Below are positions 1-5,409 of a DNA stretch of 15,508 nucleotides, piece after piece (within the stretch, counting starts at the first letter, position 1; every line of letters begins with the position of its first letter). A model generated the notes under the pieces. That model ran no database searches. It was not told the origin of the DNA and saw only the letters and a program-made list of their open reading frames with translations. The DNA comes from CAYZRJ01 sp964480825 (lineage in GTDB: Bacteria; Patescibacteriota; WWE3; UBA101185; UBA10185), in assembly GCA_964480825.1 (NCBI GenBank), contig CAYZRJ010000012.1:1-15508 (forward strand), in the 5' to 3' direction. A program made the translations under genes and the position numbers.

Positions 1-958
1 AAAATAGCGCTACCGAGTAAAGAAAGTAAGGCGTTTTCAAATACTTGTATATTAATAGTAATATCGGAATGGCTAGAATAACGAATATTGAAGTAAAACT
101 ATCTTTATATAAATTACTGCGGACTCCTTCCAAAATGTACGTTATAGGTGAGCCGAGTTTTCTTCCCCAGGCTTCTTGTATAGATAAGAAAGATAGAAAG
201 TTACCTGTTATGGAATTTACATAGAGTGAGTAAAGAAGGGTGCCCAAGGGTATGAATAAAATTTGGATGTACTGAGAAGTTTTGCGCCAAAAATCAGTTT
301 TATTTTCTATTGCAAACAGGAATAAAGGAGCAATTAGAAGAAGACCTAAGTTTCTGGTCAAAGCACAGAAAAAGCCAAAAATTCCTGCTAGTAGGAAATT
401 ACTGTTTCTACCACAGTATATTGATGCCAATGATAGACATAAGAAAAGTGCTTCGGTGTATACACTTGTAAGTATAAAAGCAGTTGGAAACGCGTATAGA
501 AACAATAACGAATATTGGGCAGTATCCTCATCGAAATCGAGTTTTACCAGATAAAATAGAAAGATGCTTGCAAACAATAAGCTAATATTCGAAATTATTA
601 CTCCGAATAATACTTCGTTATGTATCATGTTATACCCGAAACGGAGTAACAACGGATATAAAGGAAAAAACGCGTAATTTGCTTGGTTCAACGTTTCTTT
701 ATTTGTGCTTAGTTTTTCAGAGTATCCGTTTTTTGCAATATCAATATAGTATCCAGAGTCCCACACCGCCCAAATGTCGATTCTTTTATCTGATACGTAA
801 TTCCATACATACCGGTGTGCGTTTACAGGCTCCAGTAGCTTATAAGATGTGTATCCTAGGTACCAAGTGACTAAACGGGTTATTAAGAAAATTGTCAATA
901 TAAATGAAATTTCCTTAAATCCTGTACTTAGTTTAATGTTCAGAATCGTTTTTCTCAC
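1..958 (-). CDS. PIG-V-like membrane mannosyltransferase, partial (C-terminus beyond left edge)
   Basis: This reading frame is open from 958 to the left edge, about 319 residues, with no stop seen. It begins MRKTILNIKL and is strongly hydrophobic, with repeated membrane segments. After the first membrane segment comes a luminal-type loop with WDSGYYIDIAKNGY, followed by NYAFFPLYPLLLRFGY and a later TRNLGLLL. These match the pattern of bacterial relatives of GPI mannosyltransferase 2 (PIG-V family), which use polyprenyl-phosphate sugars to glycosylate lipids or proteins on the outer membrane face; the WD..YY..IA..GY acidic residue is the usual catalytic site. The GTG start is chosen because an in-frame TAG lies upstream, no in-frame ATG intervenes, and a TATACT hexamer sits 7 nt before it. 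It follows the 990-2159 gene by 31 nt on the same strand. The exact sugar and acceptor cannot be read. Confidence 0.8.
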   Translation of the reverse strand, partial: MRKTILNIKLSTGFKEISFILTIFLITRLVTWYLGYTSYKLLEPVNAHRYVWNYVSDKRIDIWAVWDSGYYIDIAKNGYSEKLSTNKETLNQANYAFFPLYPLLLRFGYNMIHNEVLFGVIISNISLLFASIFLFYLVKLDFDEDTAQYSLLFLYAFPTAFILTSVYTEALFLCLSLASIYCGRNSNFLLAGIFGFFCALTRNLGLLLIAPLFLFAIENKTDFWRKTSQYIQILFIPLGTLLYSLYVNSITGNFLSFLSIQEAWGRKLGSPITYILEGVRSNLYKDSFTSIFVILAIPILLLIYKYLKTPYFLYSVALF

Positions 959-965
959 TGATTGT

Positions 966-971
966 AGTATA
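966..971 (-). promoter_or_regulatory. -10 element 7 nt before GTG start (leaderless)
   Basis: TATACT on the minus strand is followed by ACAATCA and then the GTG start at 958. The spacing puts the expected transcription start at or next to the start codon. No clear -35 was seen. Confidence 0.4.
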
Positions 972-989
972 CCCCGCCATGATTTCTAG

Positions 990-2159
990 CTATATATCTT
1001 CGTTCCGTTCCACAAAAGATAGTTTGCGCTTTATATTGCTTTGAATTTTTCTTACAGCTAAATTTATTAATCCTGCCGTAGCTATCAAAAGTGATAAATA
1101 CATAATGCCGGTTAAAGTTACTTTAGGAAAAACATCTCGCGATAAATGCCCAACCAGACCCGCAATAACGCCAACACTTGTAATTAAAGTTAATGATTGG
1201 ATACTTTTGTTTGTAGCCATGTTTTGGATCTCGACCATGACTTGAATAGCGCTGTTTACGTAATCTGTTGTCATTTTCCAAATTTCTTTTATGTAATCCA
1301 GAGTGTCTAGTAAAACTTCGAACCGATATTGAAATAAATTGGCCAAAAGATTATCAGCTCCGGCTTTTTGAGCAATGCTTTTTCGTGTTCGTGCGTATGA
1401 GCTCATTTGGTTTATTCTATTTGAAATTAAACTTATTGTTCGTTGGTAGCTATCTAGTTTACCTCGTAGAGCCAAAACTTCTTTCGGCTTTATCATTTTG
1501 CGTTCTTTAATTTCTGCGATTTCAACCCAAACCTTACGATGCACGTTTAAGTATTTTTCTAACTGATCCTTAAATTCGCGAAAGAAAATAAGATTTTCAA
1601 TAAACTCTGTAATTGGTAGTTCAGCTTCGGGTTTGTGCCCGATAAAAATATATTCATTAGTTTTAAAAACTCCAATATCGTCGGTAATAATTTTAGAATA
1701 TATTTCACCAAACTCCGTTCCGATGCGCGTTGTATTAGGTTGGCGTTTGTTAAAAGACACTACAGTCGGATGCGAAGTTTTTATGTTGGCTAAAACCTTT
1801 GGAACAGGCGCTCCAAGTGAAAATATGTAGTTTATCGCCGGACCTAAATTATTGTTAAAATATGTTTCTAATTTTAATTTCGCTTTAGTTATGTCTTCTG
1901 TGTCTAGCTCCAATATGTAAAGACCGTCTTCGTAATACCTAATTTCAATACCATCTTTTGTCAGCGCCTTGACGTATTCTAAATAGCCGAATTCGCGCGA
2001 AACTTTTGATAAATTAAGCCGTTTGTGTAGATGTTTGATTTTTGATTTATCTAAATTTAGGTAAGTATTTGAATTGGCAAGAAATTCGTAGATTTCAGAT
2101 AAGTGTAAGGTGGTGCGTTGATACCATCCTCCGAATGTTATTTTATGCGTGGCAGGCAT
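990..2159 (-). CDS. Membrane protein with C-terminal two-helix hairpin, CorA-like shape
   Basis: This 389-residue protein has a soluble N-terminal part (about 1-190), a long charged helical, probably coiled-coil stretch (about 190-315), and two membrane helices at the end (about 321-339 and 348-368), followed by a short basic and acidic tail. That order resembles CorA-type Mg2+/divalent-cation channels. However, the CorA GMN signature expected at the end of the first helix is absent; the sequence there reads GLVGHLSRD. I therefore call the architecture, not the function. The ATG at 2159 is preceded by TGC-TACCAT and a 6-nt gap, suggesting a leaderless transcript. The gene follows the HAD-like gene (stop at 2178) by 18 nt and could also be read through from it. 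Confidence 0.75.
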   Translation of the reverse strand: MPATHKITFGGWYQRTTLHLSEIYEFLANSNTYLNLDKSKIKHLHKRLNLSKVSREFGYLEYVKALTKDGIEIRYYEDGLYILELDTEDITKAKLKLETYFNNNLGPAINYIFSLGAPVPKVLANIKTSHPTVVSFNKRQPNTTRIGTEFGEIYSKIITDDIGVFKTNEYIFIGHKPEAELPITEFIENLIFFREFKDQLEKYLNVHRKVWVEIAEIKERKMIKPKEVLALRGKLDSYQRTISLISNRINQMSSYARTRKSIAQKAGADNLLANLFQYRFEVLLDTLDYIKEIWKMTTDYVNSAIQVMVEIQNMATNKSIQSLTLITSVGVIAGLVGHLSRDVFPKVTLTGIMYLSLLIATAGLINLAVRKIQSNIKRKLSFVERNEDI

Positions 2160-2177
2160 ATTGTAATGGTAGCAAAG

Positions 2178-2561
2178 TTAAGAGTTATCGTCTAAAAAAT
2201 TCTTTAGAGCGTTTAAGTCCCTTTTAGTTGCATCGTAGTGGTACGAATTTATCCCGACTAATTGCGCGCTTTCCACTGCTTTTGGGTTGTGTTCAAAATA
2301 TACAACGTCATTTGCTTCTAAATTGTAGTGCTTCAACATTTGTTGAAAATAATTCGAATCTATTTTGTCCGGATTATGTTTTAGCGTAAATATTTCGTAC
2401 GGGAGGTTGGTTAAACCATACTTAATCAGCTGTTCGTCATTGGCATTTGTAAGGATAATCTTTTTGTTTGGATACTTTTCAAGTAAATCATACATAGGTT
2501 TATATACGCCCCCTCCTTCGATAACAAATGTATCAACCGCGTCAACTAGAATTGTTTTCAT
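2178..2561 (-). CDS. Degenerate HAD-superfamily-like protein
   Basis: The protein has 127 residues with a Rossmann-like pattern of haloacid dehalogenase (HAD) phosphohydrolases. It starts with the hydrophobic strand KTILVDAVDTFV, has a motif II-like strand IILTNAN, and later VVYFEHNPKAVESAQLVGI, which matches the HAD motif IV region followed by the 'A..lGi..' helix. The catalytic motifs are altered: motif I has D7 and D10 (DAVD) rather than D-x-D, and the usual DD of motif IV is replaced by EHN. It is also shorter than most HAD enzymes and has no cap domain. It may be an inactive or binding-only relative. TGC-TAAAAT lies 6 nt before the ATG, so a leaderless transcript is likely. Confidence 0.7.
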   Translation of the reverse strand: MKTILVDAVDTFVIEGGGVYKPMYDLLEKYPNKKIILTNANDEQLIKYGLTNLPYEIFTLKHNPDKIDSNYFQQMLKHYNLEANDVVYFEHNPKAVESAQLVGINSYHYDATKRDLNALKNFLDDNS

Positions 2562-2567
2562 ACGGCT

Positions 2568-2573
2568 ATTTTA
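2568..2573 (-). promoter_or_regulatory. Extended -10 for HAD-like gene, leaderless spacing
   Basis: Minus-strand TGC-TAAAAT is followed by AGCCGT and the ATG at 2561, placing the expected transcription start at the start codon. No convincing -35 is visible. Confidence 0.4.
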
Positions 2574-2638
2574 GCAAAAATGCAGTAATAGCGCACCTTT
2601 TGGTGGAGACGACGGGAATTGACCCCGCTTCCCGAAGT

Positions 2639-2649
2639 GTCAGGTTTCA
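2639..2649. repeat. Inverted repeat arm (pairs with 2790-2800)
   Basis: Plus-strand GTCAGGTTTCA is the exact reverse complement of 2790-2800. A second block extends the complementarity beyond a short asymmetric gap. In minus-strand RNA this arm is immediately 5' of the T-arm region. Confidence 0.85.
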
Positions 2650-2681
2650 GTTGGTTACCAAACCCGCCCCCACCGTTTTAA

Positions 2682-2708
2682 GTTATATAAACGATGTATA
2701 ATAAACAA
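2682..2708 (-). promoter_or_regulatory. Possible second promoter for the tRNA-like RNA
   Basis: Minus-strand TTGTTT (2703-2708) and TATAAC (2682-2687) are 15 nt apart, or TAACTT at a 17-nt spacing. Either would start RNA just before the GGTGGGGGCG at 2665-2674. Weak match; listed because the terminator-like hairpin at 2738-2764 would otherwise cut off this RNA. Confidence 0.25.
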
Positions 2709-2737
2709 TCTAGTGTTCTCTATGGTGAGTAGAATAC

Positions 2738-2764
2738 AAAAAATCCGCTTAAAGGCGGATCTTT
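2738..2764 (-). terminator. Intrinsic terminator inside the ncRNA locus (both orientations possible)
   Basis: The stem ATCCGC/GCGGAT with a 6-nt loop is followed on the minus strand by TTTTTT and on the plus strand by CTTTT. On the minus strand it would end a transcript from G2800 after about 60 nt, giving a short RNA whose 5' end is complementary to the downstream tRNA-like RNA. Confidence 0.55.
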
Positions 2765-2789
2765 TGTCTTCGGTAAGATTTGGTAATCT

Positions 2790-2800
2790 TGAAACCTGAC
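2790..2800. repeat. Inverted repeat arm at predicted RNA 5' end
   Basis: TGAAACCTGAC is the perfect complement of 2639-2649. Next to it, 2775-2790 forms a 6-bp hairpin (AAGATT/AATCTT, loop ACCA on the minus strand), so pairing with the downstream arm competes with a local fold. Confidence 0.85.
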
Positions 2801-2806
2801 AAAATT

Positions 2807-2835
2807 ATATTATTATAAAAACCAGTCTTAGTCAA
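2807..2835 (-). promoter_or_regulatory. Promoter for the ncRNA locus
   Basis: TTGACT (2830-2835), 17-nt spacer, TAATAT (2807-2812). The expected start is 7 nt downstream at G2800, exactly where the inverted-repeat arm begins. Confidence 0.6.
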
Positions 2836-2841
2836 TCTAGG

Positions 2842-2866
2842 AAAACTCTATTAATAATAGAGTTTT
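2842..2866 (-). terminator. Intrinsic terminator after tRNA-Leu
   Basis: An 11-bp perfect stem (AAAACTCTATT / AATAGAGTTTT, loop of 3) begins at the tRNA's own terminal A and ends in TTTT on the minus strand. It is symmetrical enough to work from the plus strand too. Confidence 0.65.
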
Positions 2867-2950
2867 GGTGGGCGAGAGAGGACTTGAACCTCCAATCCTT
2901 TCGGAACATGGTCCTAAGCCATGCGCGTATGCCAATTCCGCCACTCGCCC
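2866..2950 (-). tRNA. tRNA-Leu(UAG)
   Basis: This 85-nt tRNA has acceptor stem GGGCGAG/CTCGCCC, discriminator A and an encoded CCA. The anticodon stem is CATGG/CCATG around loop CTTAGGA, giving anticodon UAG (reads CUN leucine codons). The long variable arm typical of type II tRNAs is present (TTCCGAAAGGA region), as is a T-loop TTCAAGT on a 5-bp stem. An extended -10 (TGT-TAAAAT) lies about 20 nt upstream, and an intrinsic terminator follows directly. Confidence 0.96.
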
Positions 2951-2994
2951 CCGTTACGTAACAGTGTCATTTTAACACCGCGCATCCAAAGTGT

Positions 2995-3543
2995 TTAGAT
3001 GTTCTTTTCGGCAATCAAGTCCATTTGATTCATAAAAAACCTAGTAGCGCGTCCCCAGCTTCCTTTAGAAGGAGGTGTATAAATATGCTCAATTTCTTCA
3101 GGAGTGTCTAAGCCTCGCGAAATATAACTTTTATGTAAACCCGCAGCAACTGTTTCGATAGCTTCGTCGTACGATTTAAAGTATATTGCGTTTTTACCGT
3201 AAATTCCCCACCCAAATGGATTATAACTTCCCTCGATTAAAAATTTACCGCAAGTGGACTCGGTACAAGATATCGCGGGTAGCAATCGGTAATCAATATC
3301 GTATTTGTCTGCTACAGCTAAGAATGTATCAACGTGTGCAACTAACGGTGATCTATATTTATTAAAAAATTCCGTAAGTATTTTGTGTCGAGTGGTTCGT
3401 TCAGCCTTTGTAGATGTCGTTATTTCTATACCAACAACGCTGGTTGCTGCAACCGTAACGGGGTTTATTAATATTGTAGCTATTACAAACCAAAAGAAGG
3501 CCGGCATAGCAAGAGATATTAGAACATAGACTATTTTTGGCAT
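2995..3543 (-). CDS. Membrane-anchored lysozyme-like wall hydrolase (paralog 1)
   Basis: The 182-residue protein has an N-terminal membrane anchor (about residues 4-37) and then a lysozyme-like/glucosaminidase-type domain. Diagnostic features are the catalytic-glutamate segment ISCTESTCGK (E95, flanked by C93 and C98), then NPFGWGIYG, a regular helix with AIETVAAGLHKSY, and the ending IYTPPSKGSWGRA. Such domains cut or remodel peptidoglycan glycan strands outside the membrane. I choose ATG 3543 over a TTG at 3579, because TTGCTA-17-TATAAT sits across the longer form and puts transcription start at this ATG (7 nt after the -10). It shares YTPPSKGSW and the ES(T/S)CGK segment with the upstream 3624-4430 gene, so the two are tandem paralogs. 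Confidence 0.8.
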   Translation of the reverse strand: MPKIVYVLISLAMPAFFWFVIATILINPVTVAATSVVGIEITTSTKAERTTRHKILTEFFNKYRSPLVAHVDTFLAVADKYDIDYRLLPAISCTESTCGKFLIEGSYNPFGWGIYGKNAIYFKSYDEAIETVAAGLHKSYISRGLDTPEEIEHIYTPPSKGSWGRATRFFMNQMDLIAEKNI

Positions 3544-3550
3544 GACGGTG

Positions 3551-3579
3551 ATTATACCGTCAAATAGCTCAAGTAGCAA
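3551..3579 (-). promoter_or_regulatory. Promoter giving leaderless mRNA for 2995-3543
   Basis: TTGCTA (3574-3579), 17-nt spacer, TATAAT (3551-3556), then 7 nt to ATG 3543. No Shine-Dalgarno is present. Confidence 0.6.
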
Positions 3580-3623
3580 ACGCTAGAGGTCTAGTAATAA
3601 TAGAATGATGGTGGGTATTACGG

Positions 3624-4430
3624 CTAATTCGTATCTGCGTCAGGTGATTTATAGTTTTTAATTAGATCCCCAAAGTGGTTGACTCCTGCACACCAAGAAC
3701 CTTTTGATGGAGGTGTATATGTTTTCATAATATCGCAAGGTTCGGTGATACCTTTAGAAAAAAATTTGTTGTAAAAATATTCTGAAACAGTTTCAATTCC
3801 GCGGGCCCAGTTATCAAATGAGTGTGTATTTTCTCCGTACACTCCCCAACCCCAAGCGTTATATGACTCGACACCTTCGGGCTCCGGGGTTAGTTTACCG
3901 CAGCTTGATTCCTGAAAGGATACCGCAGCAACCAGCCACCAAGGAATGTTATTTCTATCTGCTTCGTATACAAAAACTTCACCAAGTCCCTCAAGCGGGC
4001 AATTATATCTTTTATAAATCTGATTAATCTTTTGTGATCGCGCATCTTTAGAGTAAATTTGGTACTCTGTTGAGCCTAGTTGTAAAGGAGTAGCCGCGTA
4101 TATCGAGTATTTACGATCAATATTTGGAGTAACTTTCATTGGGTATAATACAACTACAAGTGCAGCCATAGAAAAAGCTGCATACGAACTTGTTACCCAA
4201 AGTTTTTTTATATACGAGCTTTTGAAATATTTTACGCTCCGCATAGAGTTTTTAAGTTTTTTTATTTTATGAACGAAAACACTTTTAAAAGTCGGTTCTG
4301 TGATATCAAATAATATCAATGATTCAATGTTTTCTTTTGGAAGTTGGATAAGAGTTAGTTTTTTATTTATAAAACCTTTTAGTACTTTGCCGTTTTTTTT
4401 AAAGAAATTTTGTTTGCTGTGTTTTGGCAT
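3624..4430 (-). CDS. Lysozyme-like wall hydrolase with basic cytoplasmic N-terminus (paralog 2)
   Basis: The protein has 268 residues. A lysine-rich, presumably cytoplasmic segment (1-77) is followed by one membrane helix (about 78-97) and an extracytoplasmic part. The wall-hydrolase domain (about 140-260) has the catalytic-glutamate segment SFQESSCGKL (E174), NAWGWGVYGE, a helix GIETVSEYFYNKF and TYTPPSKGSW. Cysteines at 144, 177, 232 and 247 may form disulfides outside the cell. It precedes the paralog at 2995-3543 by 80 nt on the same strand. The long basic N-terminal tail is missing from the paralog and may tether the enzyme to a cytoplasmic partner or nucleic acid; that is inference. A TAATATAAAA stretch 12-20 nt before the ATG is the only promoter-like signal. 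Confidence 0.78.
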   Translation of the reverse strand: MPKHSKQNFFKKNGKVLKGFINKKLTLIQLPKENIESLILFDITEPTFKSVFVHKIKKLKNSMRSVKYFKSSYIKKLWVTSSYAAFSMAALVVVLYPMKVTPNIDRKYSIYAATPLQLGSTEYQIYSKDARSQKINQIYKRYNCPLEGLGEVFVYEADRNNIPWWLVAAVSFQESSCGKLTPEPEGVESYNAWGWGVYGENTHSFDNWARGIETVSEYFYNKFFSKGITEPCDIMKTYTPPSKGSWCAGVNHFGDLIKNYKSPDADTN

Positions 4431-4461
4431 AGTTTATTACTTTTATATTATCACAAGTCTT

Positions 4462-4938
4462 TTAAAAAATATTTGCAACAAGAAATCCAACACAAATAGC
4501 AAGTCCTGCGGTTACCAACATACGGATTCCGGATCTTATGTTTTCGGTAGGTAGGTAACCCACTATAAATAGAAATCCTAGAGTAATTACGACCGAAAAA
4601 TATTTCGCAACTGAAATTGGAAACAACAGATAGGGTGCCAAAGTAATTACGCCGAAAATTAAATATGATATTAGCATTATTATTCCATCAATGATCGGCG
4701 AATCTATGTGCTTTCTACCATCTTTAGTTTCGTGAACTTCGACCTCAGATAAGTATGAACCAACGCCCATTGATAGTGCCTCGACCGCTATCAAGGTAAT
4801 TCCGGCCAGTATTAGTAGACGCGAATTATAATCCGGCGATGAAGATAATCCAAAAAGCACGCCGACTGTAGAAACCAAACTGTCCTCTGCCCCAAATAAA
4901 AGATTTCTTAAATAATCGGCATTTATTTTTCTTAACAT
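4462..4938 (-). CDS. VIT1/CCC1-family metal transporter, short form
   Basis: This 158-residue integral membrane protein begins with the family signature NLLFGAEDSLVSTVGVLFGL, followed by VEALSMGVGSYLSEVE. The family (vacuolar iron transporter / CCC1) exports or sequesters Fe2+ or Mn2+ by proton exchange. Plant members have five helices and a long cytoplasmic metal-binding helical loop after helix 2. Here that loop is reduced to a short hydrophilic stretch (VHETKDGRKHID) and the total is well under the usual 220-250 residues. About four to five hydrophobic segments can be picked out. Whether the short form transports metal is open. The ATG at 4938 lies 6 nt after TAAAAT with no SD. Confidence 0.82.
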   Translation of the reverse strand: MLRKINADYLRNLLFGAEDSLVSTVGVLFGLSSSPDYNSRLLILAGITLIAVEALSMGVGSYLSEVEVHETKDGRKHIDSPIIDGIIMLISYLIFGVITLAPYLLFPISVAKYFSVVITLGFLFIVGYLPTENIRSGIRMLVTAGLAICVGFLVANIF

Positions 4939-4944
4939 AAGTTT

Positions 4945-4950
4945 ATTTTA
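4945..4950 (-). promoter_or_regulatory. -10 hexamer 6 nt before VIT1-like start
   Basis: Minus-strand TAAAAT, then AAACTT, then ATG 4938. Leaderless spacing; no clear -35, since the T-run of the upstream terminator occupies that position. Confidence 0.35.
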
Positions 4951-4962
4951 CATCGTCTGACC

Positions 4963-4993
4963 AAAAAAAGGAGACTACTTTTTGGTAATCTCC
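4963..4993 (-). terminator. Intrinsic terminator after the 60-aa gene
   Basis: On the minus strand GGAGATTAC, loop caaaaa, GTAGTCTCC (one mismatch), then TTTTTTT. It separates the 60-aa gene from the VIT1-like gene. Confidence 0.75.
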
Positions 4994-5018
4994 GGTTTAA
5001 TGAAAATAGACATCTAAT

Positions 5019-5201
5019 TTAGGTTATCCAACCCCATTCCTTTGCTTCTTCCTTTGTAACATCTGCGGTGTAACCAAGCAATATAAGCTTTTCTGCACTG
5101 ACGTTTTTAATTTCGCAGAACACTGGTATAGGATCCATTATCTTGTCTTCTTCTTGAAGAATGTAGGCGAGTTTAGTTATTGTATTTACAATCGTGAACA
5201 T
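5019..5201 (-). CDS. Small 60-residue protein of unknown function
   Basis: The protein starts MFTIVNTITK and ends KEEAKEWGWIT, with a single cysteine (FCEIK). It is soluble, mildly acidic, and has an alternating strand/helix pattern. I recognise no family. The ATG at 5201 is chosen over an upstream ATG at 5270 because AGGAAGG lies at the right distance before it, while nothing precedes the longer form. An extended -10 (TGC-TACAAT at 5261-5269) and a strong terminator at 4963-4993 make it a stand-alone gene with about 53 nt of leader. That layout differs from the mostly leaderless genes around it. It lies downstream of, and on the same strand as, the radical SAM gene, but is separated from it by a terminator, so a shared pathway is only a possibility. 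Confidence 0.65.
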   Translation of the reverse strand: MFTIVNTITKLAYILQEEDKIMDPIPVFCEIKNVSAEKLILLGYTADVTKEEAKEWGWIT

Positions 5202-5260
5202 GTTGTACCTTCCTTTTTTTGGTTGTTTATTTTGAACACTTTGCGCCACTCGTTGAGAGT

Positions 5261-5269
5261 ATTGTAGCA
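5261..5269 (-). promoter_or_regulatory. Extended -10 promoter for the 60-aa gene
   Basis: TGC-TACAAT on the minus strand, predicting a leader of about 53 nt that carries the AGGAAGG ribosome-binding site. Confidence 0.45.
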
Positions 5270-5359
5270 AATTGGAATGCGAATAGGTTTGATGAGAGGT
5301 TGTTGTTTATTGCTCCTTCTGTTGCTGCATCAGCCTATGTGTATTAATTTAAATATAAT

Positions 5360-5395
5360 AAAGGCACCCTATAATGTGAGTCATAGAATGCCTTT
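5360..5395 (-). terminator. Terminator after radical SAM gene
   Basis: Stem AAAGGCA/TGCCTTT with an inner CTAT/ATAG helix, followed on the minus strand by ATTATATTT. The other orientation ends in CCTTTT, so it may be bidirectional. Confidence 0.5.
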
Positions 5396-5409
5396 TACTG
5401 TCCAGCCAC

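Larger units (their letters stand above)
2601..2800 (-). ncRNA. tRNA/tmRNA-like RNA with CCACCA end and complementary 5' leader
   Basis: The 3' 40 nt look like the 3' end of tmRNA (ssrA): CTTCGG, T-stem GCGGG, loop GTCAATT, T-stem CCCGT, acceptor strand CGTCTCC, then A and CCA. U70 is in place for an alanine-type G3-U70 pair. A matching 5' strand, GGGGGCG, lies at 2665-2671, which would make a 71-nt tRNA-like molecule. The 36 nt between acceptor and T-arm do not fold into normal D and anticodon arms. Upstream, TTGACT-17-TAATAT predicts a transcript starting at G2800. Its first 11 nt are perfectly complementary to 2639-2649, and 8 nt (TTACCAAA) further on are complementary to TTTGGTAA just before it. 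That is where P2 would sit in tmRNA, but no 5' acceptor half, D-region or tag ORF precedes it. It could be a rearranged or partial tmRNA, a tRNA-like RNA with regulatory leader, or two separate RNAs. Confidence 0.45.

Noticed and set aside
2601..2680. Plus-strand tmRNA 5' end (GGAGACGACGGGAATTGAC looks like the start of ssrA)
   Set aside because: This is the reverse complement of a T-arm plus CCACCA end; no matching 3' half exists downstream on the plus strand.
2953..2962. Palindrome GTTACGTAAC upstream of tRNA-Leu as an operator
   Set aside because: It is short, lies after the predicted transcription start, and no regulator or second copy was found.
2995..3579. TTG start at 3579 for the first wall hydrolase
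   Set aside because: The TTGCTA-17-TATAAT promoter overlaps the added codons; ATG 3543 fits the predicted transcription start.
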